Of a DNA stretch of 64,000 nt, positions 42,410 to 55,337 are shown in pieces. The stretch covers positions 32,102,001 to 32,166,000 of the forward strand of contig JAJNNQ010000137.1 in NCBI GenBank assembly GCA_027886175.1, given 5' to 3'. The notes under the pieces are model-generated. The model did not search any database. It saw nothing but the letters and a program-made list of their open reading frames with translations, and was not told the origin of the DNA. Each line of letters starts with the position of its first letter. The first letter of the stretch is position 1. This stretch comes from Phylloscopus collybita (lineage: Eukaryota > Chordata > Aves > Passeriformes > Phylloscopidae). The translations under genes and the position numbers were made by a program.

Positions 42410-45400
42410 GGAAGATGATTGTAAGCTTCAAAGTAATTATGCTATGTAACCCCAGACCCAGACTTGTGGCTGTGTGCATTGTCACTCACAGTGGTCAGTC
42501 CAATGACAGACAAGAGGCTGCATAAGCACAAACAAGATGTGAAGCTCTCTGCTGTGAGCAGTCCTGCTACACACAAGGACCACCCTGTAACAATACAGCC
42601 TTAGAAGCAAAAAATGAAGGGTTTGTGGTCCAAGAAGCTGAGAGGTTCAGATGGATGCACATCACCAACAAAGTGAATTAAGAGCTAGAAAATGAGAGGA
42701 CAGAGAAGTCATCAGATATGCTCAGCATCTCACTGCATGAATTATCACCTGGGCTCTGAAACTCTGATGCTGGTTATTTCATTATGGATTTGCAAAACAG
42801 CCCACGATAGAGCACTGAGAAGACACTGGGACTAGATAGCATTTGACCTCAGCTCTGAAAATATTAGCCTCTTGCAACCCTGATCTATGTTGAGTAAAGG
42901 CATCCAGGAAATAAAATTGAGTCTATTTCAGTACTGTCATTACACTAACATAACTGGCTGCGTTAAGTAGGACAAATAAGCTCTGAAATGATGTCTGCTT
43001 TTACTAGAGGTGATGCAGAGCTCCACAGACAAACTATAGATATTAACCTGAATAGTTTTCTTTTTGAGACATTTATTCTTTTATTTACTTTCTTTTCTGC
43101 AGAACCTCTCCCTCACTGTGATCCATCCAGCCTTCAATAATGCCACATAAGCCAAAACTGATGAAAACAGAGAATAGCCTTGCTATAGGAAACACCTACA
43201 TCTGAAAATCAATTTTACACATGAGCTTTTTGTGTAACAAAAAATTTCCTTCAGTTTCTAACCCAACATATTGGAAATAAACCCAAGAAATTCTCTGCAC
43301 TTTCACACAAAAGGGGACATGAAAGTCTGCCGTGTTTGAGTTCATTTTTCAATGTGCTTTGAGGCAAGAAAAAAGAAAGATATCTCCTTTTGTGATTCAG
43401 GAGCACATTCAAAATATAACAAAAAGATGTCACCCACATAATTCAAACAGACAGTGGCTGAGTGCGAGATGGGTCTGTTGCGCCCAGCTCTTCACTGACA
43501 CCATAACAAACACAAGGATTTGTTACTTTTGCTCCCTAAGATTTCTTTTGCATAAAGCACACTCCATGAGATTGACACCAGTCTGGTATCATGAACTCAA
43601 GAATAGGTTATTTTGGTGATTAGTGACAAAAAACTGCAGGACTTTTCTTCTCTGGCAGAAGCTATATCTGATGCTGCAGAAGAGTTTCACAAGCTGCCAC
43701 ATCAGCAGAAATCCCTCTCCCTGCCCTCTGTGGCTCAAAAGCATACACCCCAGTGTTGCACAGGCTCTCCTTGTCACTGCTCCACCTCACTTGCAAAAGC
43801 AGATGAGGTCCAACAATTCAGCTGTACCAAAAATGCCACGCACAGATGTGTATTTTCAATGTAGCATCCATAAGCTTTTCTGTTTCTACTTTCTTCCCTC
43901 TTTGTGTCTGGACTTGAGATGAGCCACCTTGCCAACAGTTCAGAATTAAAGGAGAATCACATGAAAATTACCTTATATTGTGTGACCAGAGCTAAACTGC
44001 CCTGCTTTCTGATTTTATGTGAAGTACAAACTCATGTCATCTTTGTGGTTGAGGAGTAAAAAAATGTAAGGAAAAGATAGCTTTTATTCTTCCTTTAAAA
44101 GCTTAGACACAAATAAAATTCTCATCAGTTTCCTGGGAGTAACAGCATTTTTCTCTGTTGTTCCTTGTTTTTCTTTTCTTTACAAACAACAGATTTTCTG
44201 AAGTTGTTTAAAATTCATTCATTCCTGCTTTACATAAGTGCGAAGTTTCACTGTCAGTAAGGTCCATTTGCCTTTTGCAAATACACAGACCCTGTGAATG
44301 CAAGTGTTCACAAAGAGATACATAAGCCTATTTCTCTACTGAATCATGACAAAATGCTTAAGAGACAAAAATCTGATAGAAAATTAGTCCCACATCCTCT
44401 TAGTTTTCTTTTTATGACAAACATTTTATTTGCTACTTCAGAGAAATCCTAAATGAGCAGCAGAAATCACTTGAGACCCCAAGTCTCTTGTACAGAAATA
44501 ATGCAGCCATTTAAATTATCCTCTCTACTGTGTTGAATTGTACATTATTTATTAGCTGTGTTAGTTGCTACGTCCCACACAATGCAGGTGTTAGCAGTTT
44601 TATTCAGCCTTTCCAGTGTAGACTAATGCAGATTTAAAAATGCCCCCCTGGTGAATAAGGTCTTTGGAAAAACCTTATTTGTAAAAATAACACCGATGTG
44701 ACCCCTGTGCATTTGCATACATATAAATTCCCTCTATGACATTCCTGTCATGTTTGCTCAGGGAACAAGTAATTTGCCATTCTCATTACTTCAGGTGCAA
44801 GGTAGCTTGTGAAAATCAATCTTCTTTCTGCTTCATATATCACACATGCACTCTGATACCAAAAGGAAGCTGGAGGACAAATATGGACACACTCTCACAA
44901 GCTACTTTCTTTGATCTAGGTGGGCAATGAAAGAAAGAGAATAGGCATTTAGCTTGGCAATGCACACTAGTCCCACATAGGAGATGTGGCAAATCCCTGT
45001 ATGCAAAGCAAAAAGGGTGGGTTTGTTGTTTTGTTGGCTTTTTTTAGAAATTGTTTAACAATGTGGATATTTCAATAGCCAGTATAAGTAATCATAGCGA
45101 GCCTAGCGCTACTACTAAGAAATACTCAGAAATAGTTCAAGCACTCTAGGCAGACCAATACACTAATGTTGTCACTGTTACTTTGTTAAGTGTAGCAGTG
45201 GAAGCAGACTGAAGATTTTAGGCTTTAATGCCGTAAAGAGGGCTTTTGAAAGGCTACTGTGCTAAAAACTTAGGACTCTGAGACAAATTAAAACTTGCCA
45301 AAAGTCCTTTAGCATATGATTGATATGTATGCCCATATTTGTCTTTTATTTAAATTAGTGTAACTTAAGCACATACTTAAATTTAAGCACATACAGAAAT

Positions 45401-46764
45401 GTATGTACACCACATGAGTTCTTGGAAACAGATTAGCAACTGAGCTTTTATAAGAAGAGTTTAAAGAAAAGAAAATGTCTCAAATATCTGAAAAAATAAA
45501 AAGTTATGGAATATATGAAAACATGCAATAAACAACAAAAAAATGTTCTTCTTTCAATACATCAATTAGTTTCCCAGCAGAGGGAAACTGTAGGCAGATG
45601 CACATACAGGTAATTACATTTGCCAACAGTCTCATAGCACTTGGATGTGAAATTTACATATATATTATTGTTTCCAAAATCTGATAAGCATGAATGCTCA
45701 AATTGCCAGAGGTATAAAATGCTTTAGCCACCTAGCTGCATTCCATCTCCCAGCTAGAAACACTGAGAGATGACTGAAAGAACTTATTTCTTCCAAAAGC
45801 ATATGTATGGCTGTGATGAATGGCCTTCCCTCTAAACTGCTATCAGTGGTAATGTCCCCCATTTCCAGATTAACCCCACTTCTCTGTACACACAGTTGAT
45901 GGTAATTTTCATCTTCATTAATTTTCCCATAGAACACCTAATTGAAACCAATAAAGAAAGCAAAGAAATTGTAAACAAGAAATACACAGCCCTTCTAGCC
46001 AGCTTCAACTCAAACAATACAGACGAATTTAACTGACTAAATTTCTTCCTTGGTCATTTCACGAGGACCAGCTAAAGCACGTTCACCTGATGAATGTTAA
46101 TGCTGACATGTTACTCAGCATGGAGAAATAAATTGCCATGAATTTTTGGGAGGCTAGGTTCTATACTTCTACGTATTTACAAAAACATAAAACTAAAAGT
46201 AATAATCTAGCATTAAACCTACACATTCCATTCACTGAGTTTTTAAGTGCTAGCATAAATCATTATGGAATATTTAAACATCCAAGGTATTATAATATCT
46301 TTAAGCTGCCCGGTGATGTCCACCACCTTTGTGAAATAATCTCTGACCATGATGTGTTCAGTATTAGAGGGTACTTAGGCTCCAATTCTCATCATTTTCT
46401 CTGATATTATCATGCCACTTTAAGCTATTTCTCTCCCAGTTTCTATGCTTAAGGGAGTTTTAAGTTGCAGGGGGTACTAGCTGTTCACTTAATCATCAAG
46501 GCAGCAGTATTTGCTTATATCTTACATGTGATCCTCCTGCAGATGGTTATTTAAATTTTCTTTATTCATATCTCACTAACCAATCAAAAGCTTAACTATG
46601 AAAAAAAAATATATAACTGTGCAATGAGCTTTGAACAAAATGTCTCACTAAAATCTGAATCACTAGGTGCACTGTGATTTCATAAAGGCCATTGCAGTGG
46701 CAGAGATAAGCTTCCAAATCTTTGAAGGCAGAGAAAGCATCAAATATTAGTGAAGAATGGGAAC

Positions 46765-47160
46765 TGAAGTACCCGTATTTAAAAGGAAGGACAAAAATGA
46801 TCTGGGCAAGTGTAAGCCTATTAGTCTGACCTCTTCAGTTTGCAAGAGCTTTGAAAGCTTTGAAGAAAAAGGATAAATTAAAGACAGGGAAGTAAATAGA
46901 ACATAGGATAAAATGAAGCAGTGTTACCAAAGGTAACTCATGCCAGACCACCTTGGCAGCTCTTTTTGATAACTCATTTTCCAGACAAAGAAATGAAGTA
47001 GATATAATTTGTCTGGTTTTAGTTATAGCATTTTCTACAGCGTCACTACAGAACTTCTACATTAAGCTGAAGGTACTGTGGATTGCAAGAATTGAAAGGT
47101 GAATCCAGGTGCAGTAATAGCATGTAGTAGCTAAAGGGAATATCAGGGATTAATAGCATT
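46765..47160 (+). mobile_element. Decayed CR1-like LINE reverse-transcriptase fragment
   Basis: Plus-strand codons at 46814-46834 read KPISLTS, the conserved (R/K)PISLTS motif of CR1/L2-type reverse transcriptases. After frame breaks, 46941-47042 reads CQTTLAALFDNSFSRQRNEV, then DIICLVLVIAFSTA. This aligns with the family pattern CQTNL...F...AVDLIYLDFSKAFDTV. The motif A aspartate is replaced by Val, so the copy is dead. The overall order and spacing match an old amniote CR1-like ORF2. It lies antisense to TAFA2. Confidence 0.75.
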
Positions 47161-47334
47161 TCTACAACAAGTTGGGAAGTCATCATCTGAAACAACATAT
47201 ATAAAAACAATTCATTTATTTAAGCTGATCAGAGCAAATCAGTACCAATATGACACAGTATTTCTAATATTTTAATATTTCTAATAAAGACACAGGATAA
47301 GTATGAAGTTTCTTAAACTATCATTCAGAATAAT

Positions 47335-47540
47335 CTATACAATTCTGGCCAATCATGTTTATGAGAGCAAAACTGAACCCACAAGAAATATGGAGACAGT
47401 CCTCCAGTCAGAGGATTAAAGTCTCTACCACAGGAGGAGTTTTAAAGAGTTTGGCTTGTGAAGCAATGGAAAGGCTAAAGAGAAACAGAAATCAGAAGGA
47501 AATACAGTATGGGCAAAGAAACCATCCAGAAGAAATGTAT
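47335..47540 (+). mobile_element. Possible 3' continuation of the decayed LINE
   Basis: The stretch acaattctggccaatcatg, followed by cagtcctccagtcagaggat and gcaatggaaaggctaaagag, follows the order of the CR1-type 3' region (caattctggcc, then a tccaaaggaggg-type block, then aggctaaaagag). Similarity is weak and the intervening 170 bases are unrecognised, so this is a cautious assignment. Confidence 0.4.
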
Positions 47541-50500
47541 TAGATGATATCTTGCCAGCAGGCAAGATCAGGGCACATAGCTCAGTGATTCCAGAGCCTT
47601 GTCTCTATATCAATACCATGATTCCTTTCTTGTACACTAGTCCAGGAACACAAGAACTAGGTTTCTTTCATGTAGAGAACTGTAAGTTCTTTGCAAGTTC
47701 CAAGTTAGTGAAGTGATTTCTTTCATGCCATTTCATTCCCCTCAGAAAAACTACTAATGCTGCTGCATTTCACAGTAAAAAGAAAATGTGAGTGTTCTCA
47801 CTAATTACCTGAACCCACATTGTTCTCCATCCAAAAACTAACCATACTGATGAACATTTCATTAAGACAAATATTCCTTCTTATTGTTTAAACATCTTTA
47901 AGGCATAATTGCCATTTCTGTTGCATAAAATTTAAGGTGACCCAAAATGTCACAGTACTATAGTGGTGGATTATTCAGTATCAAAACTGCTTTTTGACTA
48001 ACTTCAGTGAGTTAAAGTCACTGTTGAGCATGGGTGACTGTTCCATAATTAAAACTCCCTCACCTGATTTAGAACTCACTCTCTTTTCTATCATTTATGT
48101 TTTAAATTTTAAATCTTCATATTGTCATCCTGTTTTTAACAATGACAATATGGAAATGTAAAACTGGCAAGCATAACAATTGTCAAGATATGAAGAAGTC
48201 TTGTTTTCTGCAAGAGCAGAAACAAAGCAAATGTAGAAAATATGTGGAAAGTATAGATGGAGAAACTAAAAATTATGTCATTTCAAGTGCAAGTATTTTC
48301 AGATAACAGAAGAAACTATACCATTAGAAGTATATTGAAAGTGCAGACGCAGGAATTTAAAAATCTCTGTTGTTACTAGATATATTTAAAGTAACTACTA
48401 TCTTAAACATGATGTCTTTCAATCAATAGTGGAGGAATAATTCTGGGATTCTTACGTGGATATGAGTATGGGTGAAGGCCATTATAATATTACACAATCT
48501 TGCCAGACCTGAAATTTCTATGTTCAGATTTTTTTTGCGTGAATATCCAACCTAAAGTTAAATTTGGTTTTTCCGAAGAATTCTCCTGGCAAATTACACT
48601 ATGACAGACCTCTGCAGATGAACAGGGAAGCAGGACTCGGACTAAGTTCTCCCCTGCTATTTTCAGGACAATTATATCTGTCAATAGGCATAGTAGCACT
48701 TCTGACAAATAACAGTAGGTCTGAGCCTAATCTATGCTTCATACCTGACTCCTACACATTTAGAGCCACAGTTGAAAGTAGGGTTCAAATGTAAATAAAA
48801 ATGATAGGTTAACATAACACACTGAGAAGACAGGAGAGTTGTCAACTGGGAGTAAACCTAGTTGAAACACGGTTGGAACATGTTCCTTCACTCTTTTAAT
48901 GTCAAGTCCTAACACATGCCCATTTGTCACAGCCACCACAGGCATCACTTTCAGAGAAAAAAAAAAAAAGTGAGATCAAAGTTAGACCACACTCTTCCAA
49001 AATATGAATCTGGTACATAATGCAAAGCTCTATTCCTGAGCATATGCATAAAGAAAGATTTTTTCACTTTGAGAGATGCTAAAGAAAGGCATCCAGGCTG
49101 CACAAACAACCTTCAGCTCCATCTGGGAAGTAAAACATAAAGTCCAGCAGGTAATACAGATATAGTGCCTGGTAGTCAACAGAGGTATGCCTGCACAGAA
49201 GAAAATATGAATTTTCTACTCACAGAAATGAAAAATGGCTTTTTTCTCTCTGCACAGGGCTTTATCAAATATTAGTGGGGTTTTGGCCTTGGCATTTTGT
49301 CTAATCTGTTGCACGGACTATAGTAACTAATGCTATCACTAGAATCATCCAATATGCTAGACAATTTTGTCTCTTGGTCCCTACTTCCTTGTCAGTATTC
49401 TAAAACAATAAGACATTATTAATACCAGCTGATGCTGAAAACAGAAAATTCAGGGTATTCTTGTGATGGCTAGCTAGAAATTAATCCAAGCCAGGTCATT
49501 GCTTAATGATAACTGAAGTATCTAAATGGCAGTTTTCCCTGAAAAATCAAATCAATTTCCCACCCCCTTTTCAAATATCCCCTTTTGAAGGGTAACAACA
49601 GCTATGTAAAAGTTATATGGAGTTTCAACCCTGATTTTCATCCAAGTGAGTCTACCTCAAGAAATAATGCACTCTTTTTGGCATGTATTATGCCTGCCTT
49701 GCAATGGCATTTTGATATGGCCAGGACCTCATTAATTTACCAGTCATACCAGCACTTCCTAAAAGTATAGAACTTTTAGCTTCCTGCTGCATGATACATA
49801 GTTTGAGATTTGTAGATAGAGCACAAAAGGAGAATGAATGACAAAACAAACCACTAAACAGTGTTTTGTTTCTCCAGTTCCCTGGACTGTAACAAGGTGA
49901 AGTCAGCATTTCAATTTGAAGCTGGACTTCAATTTTCAACCAAATTTTCACATTTTCTCTATTTACTATGGTCTGGATCACATCATGGAATGATTCTGGA
50001 ATGATTCACAGTCAATTAATCCCTTTTAGATTAAAATTAAGCAAAAGATGAGCCTGAGAGTGCACCTAATGCATTCCTACAGTTTAGGGGTGTTCCATTC
50101 GGAACACAAGGGCTAGTCAAAGAAAACCTTCTCCACTAAATTAATATAATGTGGACAGCATGCCCCCAGCAACAACAGTTTGGGTTTACAAAATCGCTTC
50201 TGTAGGGATAAACTGTTTGCTAATGTAGATGCAACCCTATAATCTCATGAGGAAGGAGATAATTATTATAATTATTTTATACTTGGATGAGATGCCCTTT
50301 TGGTTGTGATTAATCTGAAAAGCCTTTTCAGATCCTCAGAAAACCTCAATGTAGAAAGGGACCTGTCACTCAGGAGGCCCTCTAACAAGTTCTGATCTGC
50401 ATTTTAGGGTCATTATTCCTACTGTGACACTATAGCAAAGGAAAAAAACAGCTTGTGTACCAAAGTCGGGAACAGTTACCTGCAGTACATCCCCCTAATT

Positions 50501-53500
50501 TAGAGCATAGAATTCAGAATAAATTACTTCAAATTACCCAGTGAATTGTTACCTTTTGTGAAACCGCAAAACTCTTACCTTTTAATGCAATTAATGACAA
50601 GAGCATTTCTGTCTTTTTTTCCACAGGAGTATTACCTTACTTACAAGCAACTCTACTATTAAGAAAAGCACAACTGATTTTAAAACTGCCAAACAGGATG
50701 CTTTACTGGCTTCATAGCTGCCATTTTCAGCCATTAGATTATTGACAGTTTTTCCCCAAGTCTGCTGGCCAAGTTACCAATAGAGACACTGCTGAGTAGT
50801 TTAACCCTTCTAGGTGAATAACATACAGAAAACTACGTGCTAAAATGGAAAGACAGAAATTACTGATGGTAGTGGGACAGAGATTGGCCAGCAAGGACCT
50901 GCCCTGCTCACCACCTACATCCTCCAGCCTAGAGAGAAGGCACTGGCTTCATGTTGCCCTGGCAGACAGGAGTTGAGTAAAGGACCAAGCCTAACTACAC
51001 TTCAGTTGACTTATTCATAATTAGATCAAAATCCTCTTATTTCAGCCTAACAATGTGAAATGTCCATGAATTAGGAGTTTATAAGAGTGAATTAAATTTG
51101 AATAAAGATGATTTTTCTTCCTAGTACAGACTTGGCCCAGAAAATACTCAGATGTTACCATATTTACAACAGGTTCAAATGTTTCTAACAAATTCTGCAT
51201 TTGCATTCTTATGCATGCTTAGTGGAACAACAACAAATTACTTTTATTCACATATTATTATTACAGAGAGCTCTGTCATTATACTTTCATAACAATTACG
51301 TTAGCAGCAGCAGTGTTAGAGACAAGGATATTCAGAATTTCATGCATCTTGTTTCTAAACAAGACTTTACAGTCAGTGTTTGTAGTATTCATGATTAAAG
51401 AATGGGTTGGTTTTCTCCTTTTCATTCTTTATTTTATAATAATTAATTGGAACTGTATAGGAACTCGACCAAGTAATGTCTAATTTGCTTCCAGTAATAA
51501 TCTAAATTTGGTAACACACAAGAGCAGTACAGTCAACTAGGATTCTTTAAGTGCTTTCTCAGAAAGGTATTTTATGTGAGTCCATTAATAAGAGAGCATC
51601 ATTCTCTAAATGTGCAAGAGCTGAAAAGGGTCTTTAGGTAAGAAATAGAATTAGCTAGTGTGACATAGGAATGGTCATAGATGAAAGACATCAGAAAATT
51701 GCCAAAACTTCTAAAGATAAATGGTGAGATAGAAAGGTTCGGAATGCTTTTTCAATGGAATGATGACTCAATTTTAATAAGGAATGTTATATTTTGCAAG
51801 AGCACAGATATAATACCATTCATATATTACTTATTAAGAAAAAAAATGGTATAATAATATTTCTATATCATTTCAGTCACAAATACAGCTATTGCAGTGC
51901 CATCAGCATTAAAGGAAATGATTATGAGTTTGCCAGACATGCAGGAGACTATATGTATGATACTGAATATATGATGATCAGCAGTTCATCATATATTCTT
52001 TTCATTTTGGAAAATCACCACAGCTTTCAAAATTTAAAGAGAAGCAAAATGCAATCTAAGCCCAAGCTTATTTCCTTCTGCATCCGTTAATTTTATTTCA
52101 TTTTAACAGCTATCTGCCTTGCACTTTCCAAAATCCTTGCCAGTTAAAGTGAAAGCTCTTCTTACAACACTGATTCAAGCAAGGACATTCCCTGCCTTTA
52201 TATTGCTCCTTGCATCATTTGCAGTTGCAGCTGCTAACAATGGGCCTCCATTTCAGTTGCACAGTGAAGGAAGCACAGCTTCCCCTCTGTTTCTCTGGAG
52301 TCTTTGATACTCAGTGTCTCTTTGAAAGCTCCCAAAGTCTAATAATTAGACAAGAACTTCAATTGTAATTATTCTTTGCAGTTTCACAGAAAATGGGATT
52401 TCTAAAGGCAATGAAACAAAAGGATCCATTTTCATAAAGCCTTAATAACTTTAAAAAGCTAAATCTAAATTTCCAGACAATAAGATTTGGCAAGTATTGC
52501 CAAATTTTTGGTTTGGAAATAATCAGTGAAATCACATATTTATTTTATGCTTCTTTTTCCAAATTATCTAAAGGTGCTGTATGGAAATTTATTCTGGATA
52601 GCTATATTAAGTATAATAAATTCACTTATATTGCTACTGTTCAGGTTTAATTTAATATAAATACTGAACTAGGAATATAAACAATGTGAAGAAAATAAGT
52701 CACAAATTCTGGAAAGGGGAATTTTCCCATCATTTCTTTATATAAGCTTTGAAATTTCAGAGAAAAATAAAATTGATATTTCAAGGTCAAGGTGTGTTAG
52801 TGGCTTAAAAAATGCTACCTAAATGATGAAAATTACTTACCACAGGAGTGCATATATTTAACAAAAGCTACTAAGATAAATAAAAGTAAAAGTCTATAAA
52901 TTAAGATTGATCCTTCTGGTTTGGATTTTTTCTGTTTCTCTTAACAGATAATAGGATGTGCCCCTTCCTCTTTTACTGGTATCACAGCAATGCATTCACA
53001 CCTCAATAAATCTGGAAAAAAATCTGGAAACAAGAAGAGCCATGAATCTGTAAAGATATTGTCTTCAGGTATTTCCAGTGTCTGGCTTGCTCCTATATGT
53101 CCAGTCTTAATAGATTTTATTTAATGGTGGCAATTCACGTTTCTTCCACAGAAAAAGGACGAAAATCCAGTTGAAAGAAAGGACACTTCTCTGCACACTG
53201 AGAGCAGTGTCCTTTCCAATCCTATGTTTCCATTGTATTTCACCTAAGATAGCATCAGGCTTAGGAACCTGAATGTATGCCATGACCTCAAAGTTTAGCA
53301 GTCACATCAAACTCTTTGTCATCTCATTAACTGCAAGATGTGCAAAGTATTTACATGAGCAAACAACAGAATGAAGTGGGAAAGCAATTCACCCAATATG
53401 TATTGTTCCCATAAATATAAACCACTATATATTTCCACTGCACTGTCAACCAGATTAAGCTCATCAAATACCAATTCTTTGCTCAGCTATAATTAAAATC

Positions 53501-55313
53501 TTTTACGTGAGGTAAAAGATAAATGGGACATTTCTCATGATGGCTGTAATTCAGAAATACTTGTCTACAGGCAATATAAGGAAAAAAAAAGTTAGTCTTT
53601 GAGCCTCACCATAACTCTTTTTTTCTATTGTGGCCTGTTTCTCGAAGTATGGTATTTGTCAAATGCTAATTAAAAATGAAAATGCTATGTTTTATTATTG
53701 CTTGAGTGATGCCAGTAGGTATATATGAATTAATAATCTGAAAATCAGGAATGGATGAGATGAAGCCCACTCAATGGAGTCCTTTACTTATCCAGCAAGA
53801 GTATATTAAACAGCTGCCATTTCTTCTTTTCACACAGTTATGACAACTATTTCCCCCTGGTAGGAGCAGCACCAATTGCATGCTTATGCCAGATATGAAG
53901 TGTGTTTGTTTGAGAGCATTTTGTTCAATCTAATCTTCTGCCATGCAGAGTTCACCACTCAAATTGTTGTTCACAAAATACTCCAAGGAACTGGTTCTGG
54001 AAATAACACTCAAACAAGATTTAGAAACAAGTCCATTCTTTGACATATTTTTCCCGAATATCAGAAGTCCTAACATACCCTTAAAAGGTATTCTATGTTT
54101 GTTAGCTTTCTTTATTCCTGGAAAGAGCAGAAATTACATTTCACCCATAAAAAGCTGTGATTTCATTATTTCAAAAACTGGAACAGTAGTCTACTATGTT
54201 CTTGTGCTGGCTTTAACCTCTCTAACATTAGAGGTCTGCTAGAATTTCTGCATTTTTTGCTGTCCTCTAAAAACAGTTTTCAAGAATCTAAAAACAAAAA
54301 CCAGAAAAATAATCTGAATATAAGAGCCCATAACATGCAGATTTATATGCTTTACAGCTTTTTTAAATCCTTGAAATAAGAACTTTGCTTTTCTAATCAG
54401 GATTTAACTCCTGTTGCTTTAAAATTCATCACTAAAATTGTATTCCAGTTGAGAGTGTTCGATGAGTATCAAGAGGCTTGATTAACCTGGTAGCCAGATG
54501 GCAACTCTTGGTCTGAGGTTTGGTGTAATTTAGCTGAAGTTTAGCTTTTGTTCTTAATAGGTATGGCAAATATTGTATCCTGCCGCTACTATATTTTAGC
54601 ATATTTAATTGCCAAGTTCACAAGAAACCAACCCACTGCTTTTCCCAAACAGATGGTGGAAGTTGATTTTAAAACTGTAGTGAGACTTGTTTTCCAAAAT
54701 GTTGCATAGCTTTATGAAGTTTAATTGCTGTTTGGTATGCACAGGAATACCAGCTCATGAGCATGTATGCAATTCAGGGCCAAGTATGCAAGGTGTTGAG
54801 CTCTCTAGCCTGGAACCCTGCACTGGGAAAACTTTTTGTATTTACAACTCAGCACACATTCCAGTTTCTGTGGAACTGGGGCTACACCTTCAGTTCCTGG
54901 GAGACACAAGATCTTAATAAACACTAGTGTCCATTTTGGACATTATTTACCCCTCCATTATATATCTACTCTTATATTCGTTTTAAATGTGGGCAATTTG
55001 CAGTTGTGCAAGTCAGACAGGCATATAATAAAAACTAATTTTTAAATTAATTTTACTTTAACTTCCAAGCTAAATCTATGGGTGCTGCAAAACCAAAAGT
55101 GACCTAGAACAATGGTATAAAAAATAAGAGTTTACATGAACTCTTCTTGGCAAATAAAAAATATGAAAACAACAGTAGGTAACGTAAGTCAGAAATGTAG
55201 GTCCTAATATCTCTCAGCAGCCTCTGAAGTTAAAATCTGGACCTGAACCCAAAGCCCCACCAATCATTAATAACTGCAGTATTTGAGAATAACTTGTGTG
55301 CAAATAAGAAAAG

Positions 55314-55337
55314 AAAAAAAAAAAAAAAAAAAAAAAA
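55314..55337. repeat. A homopolymer (24)
   Basis: A run flanked by AAGA-type units on both sides. A more GC-rich stretch of unknown origin follows at 55378-55600. Confidence 0.95.

Noticed and set aside
44657..44682. Small hairpin with 8-bp arms (aataaggt / accttatt)
   Set aside because: Too short for a microRNA precursor and expected by chance.
50090..50107. Inverted repeat gtgttcc-attc-ggaacac resembling a hormone-receptor site
   Set aside because: Seven-base arms are expected several times by chance in this window, and the half-site order does not fit a standard steroid receptor element.
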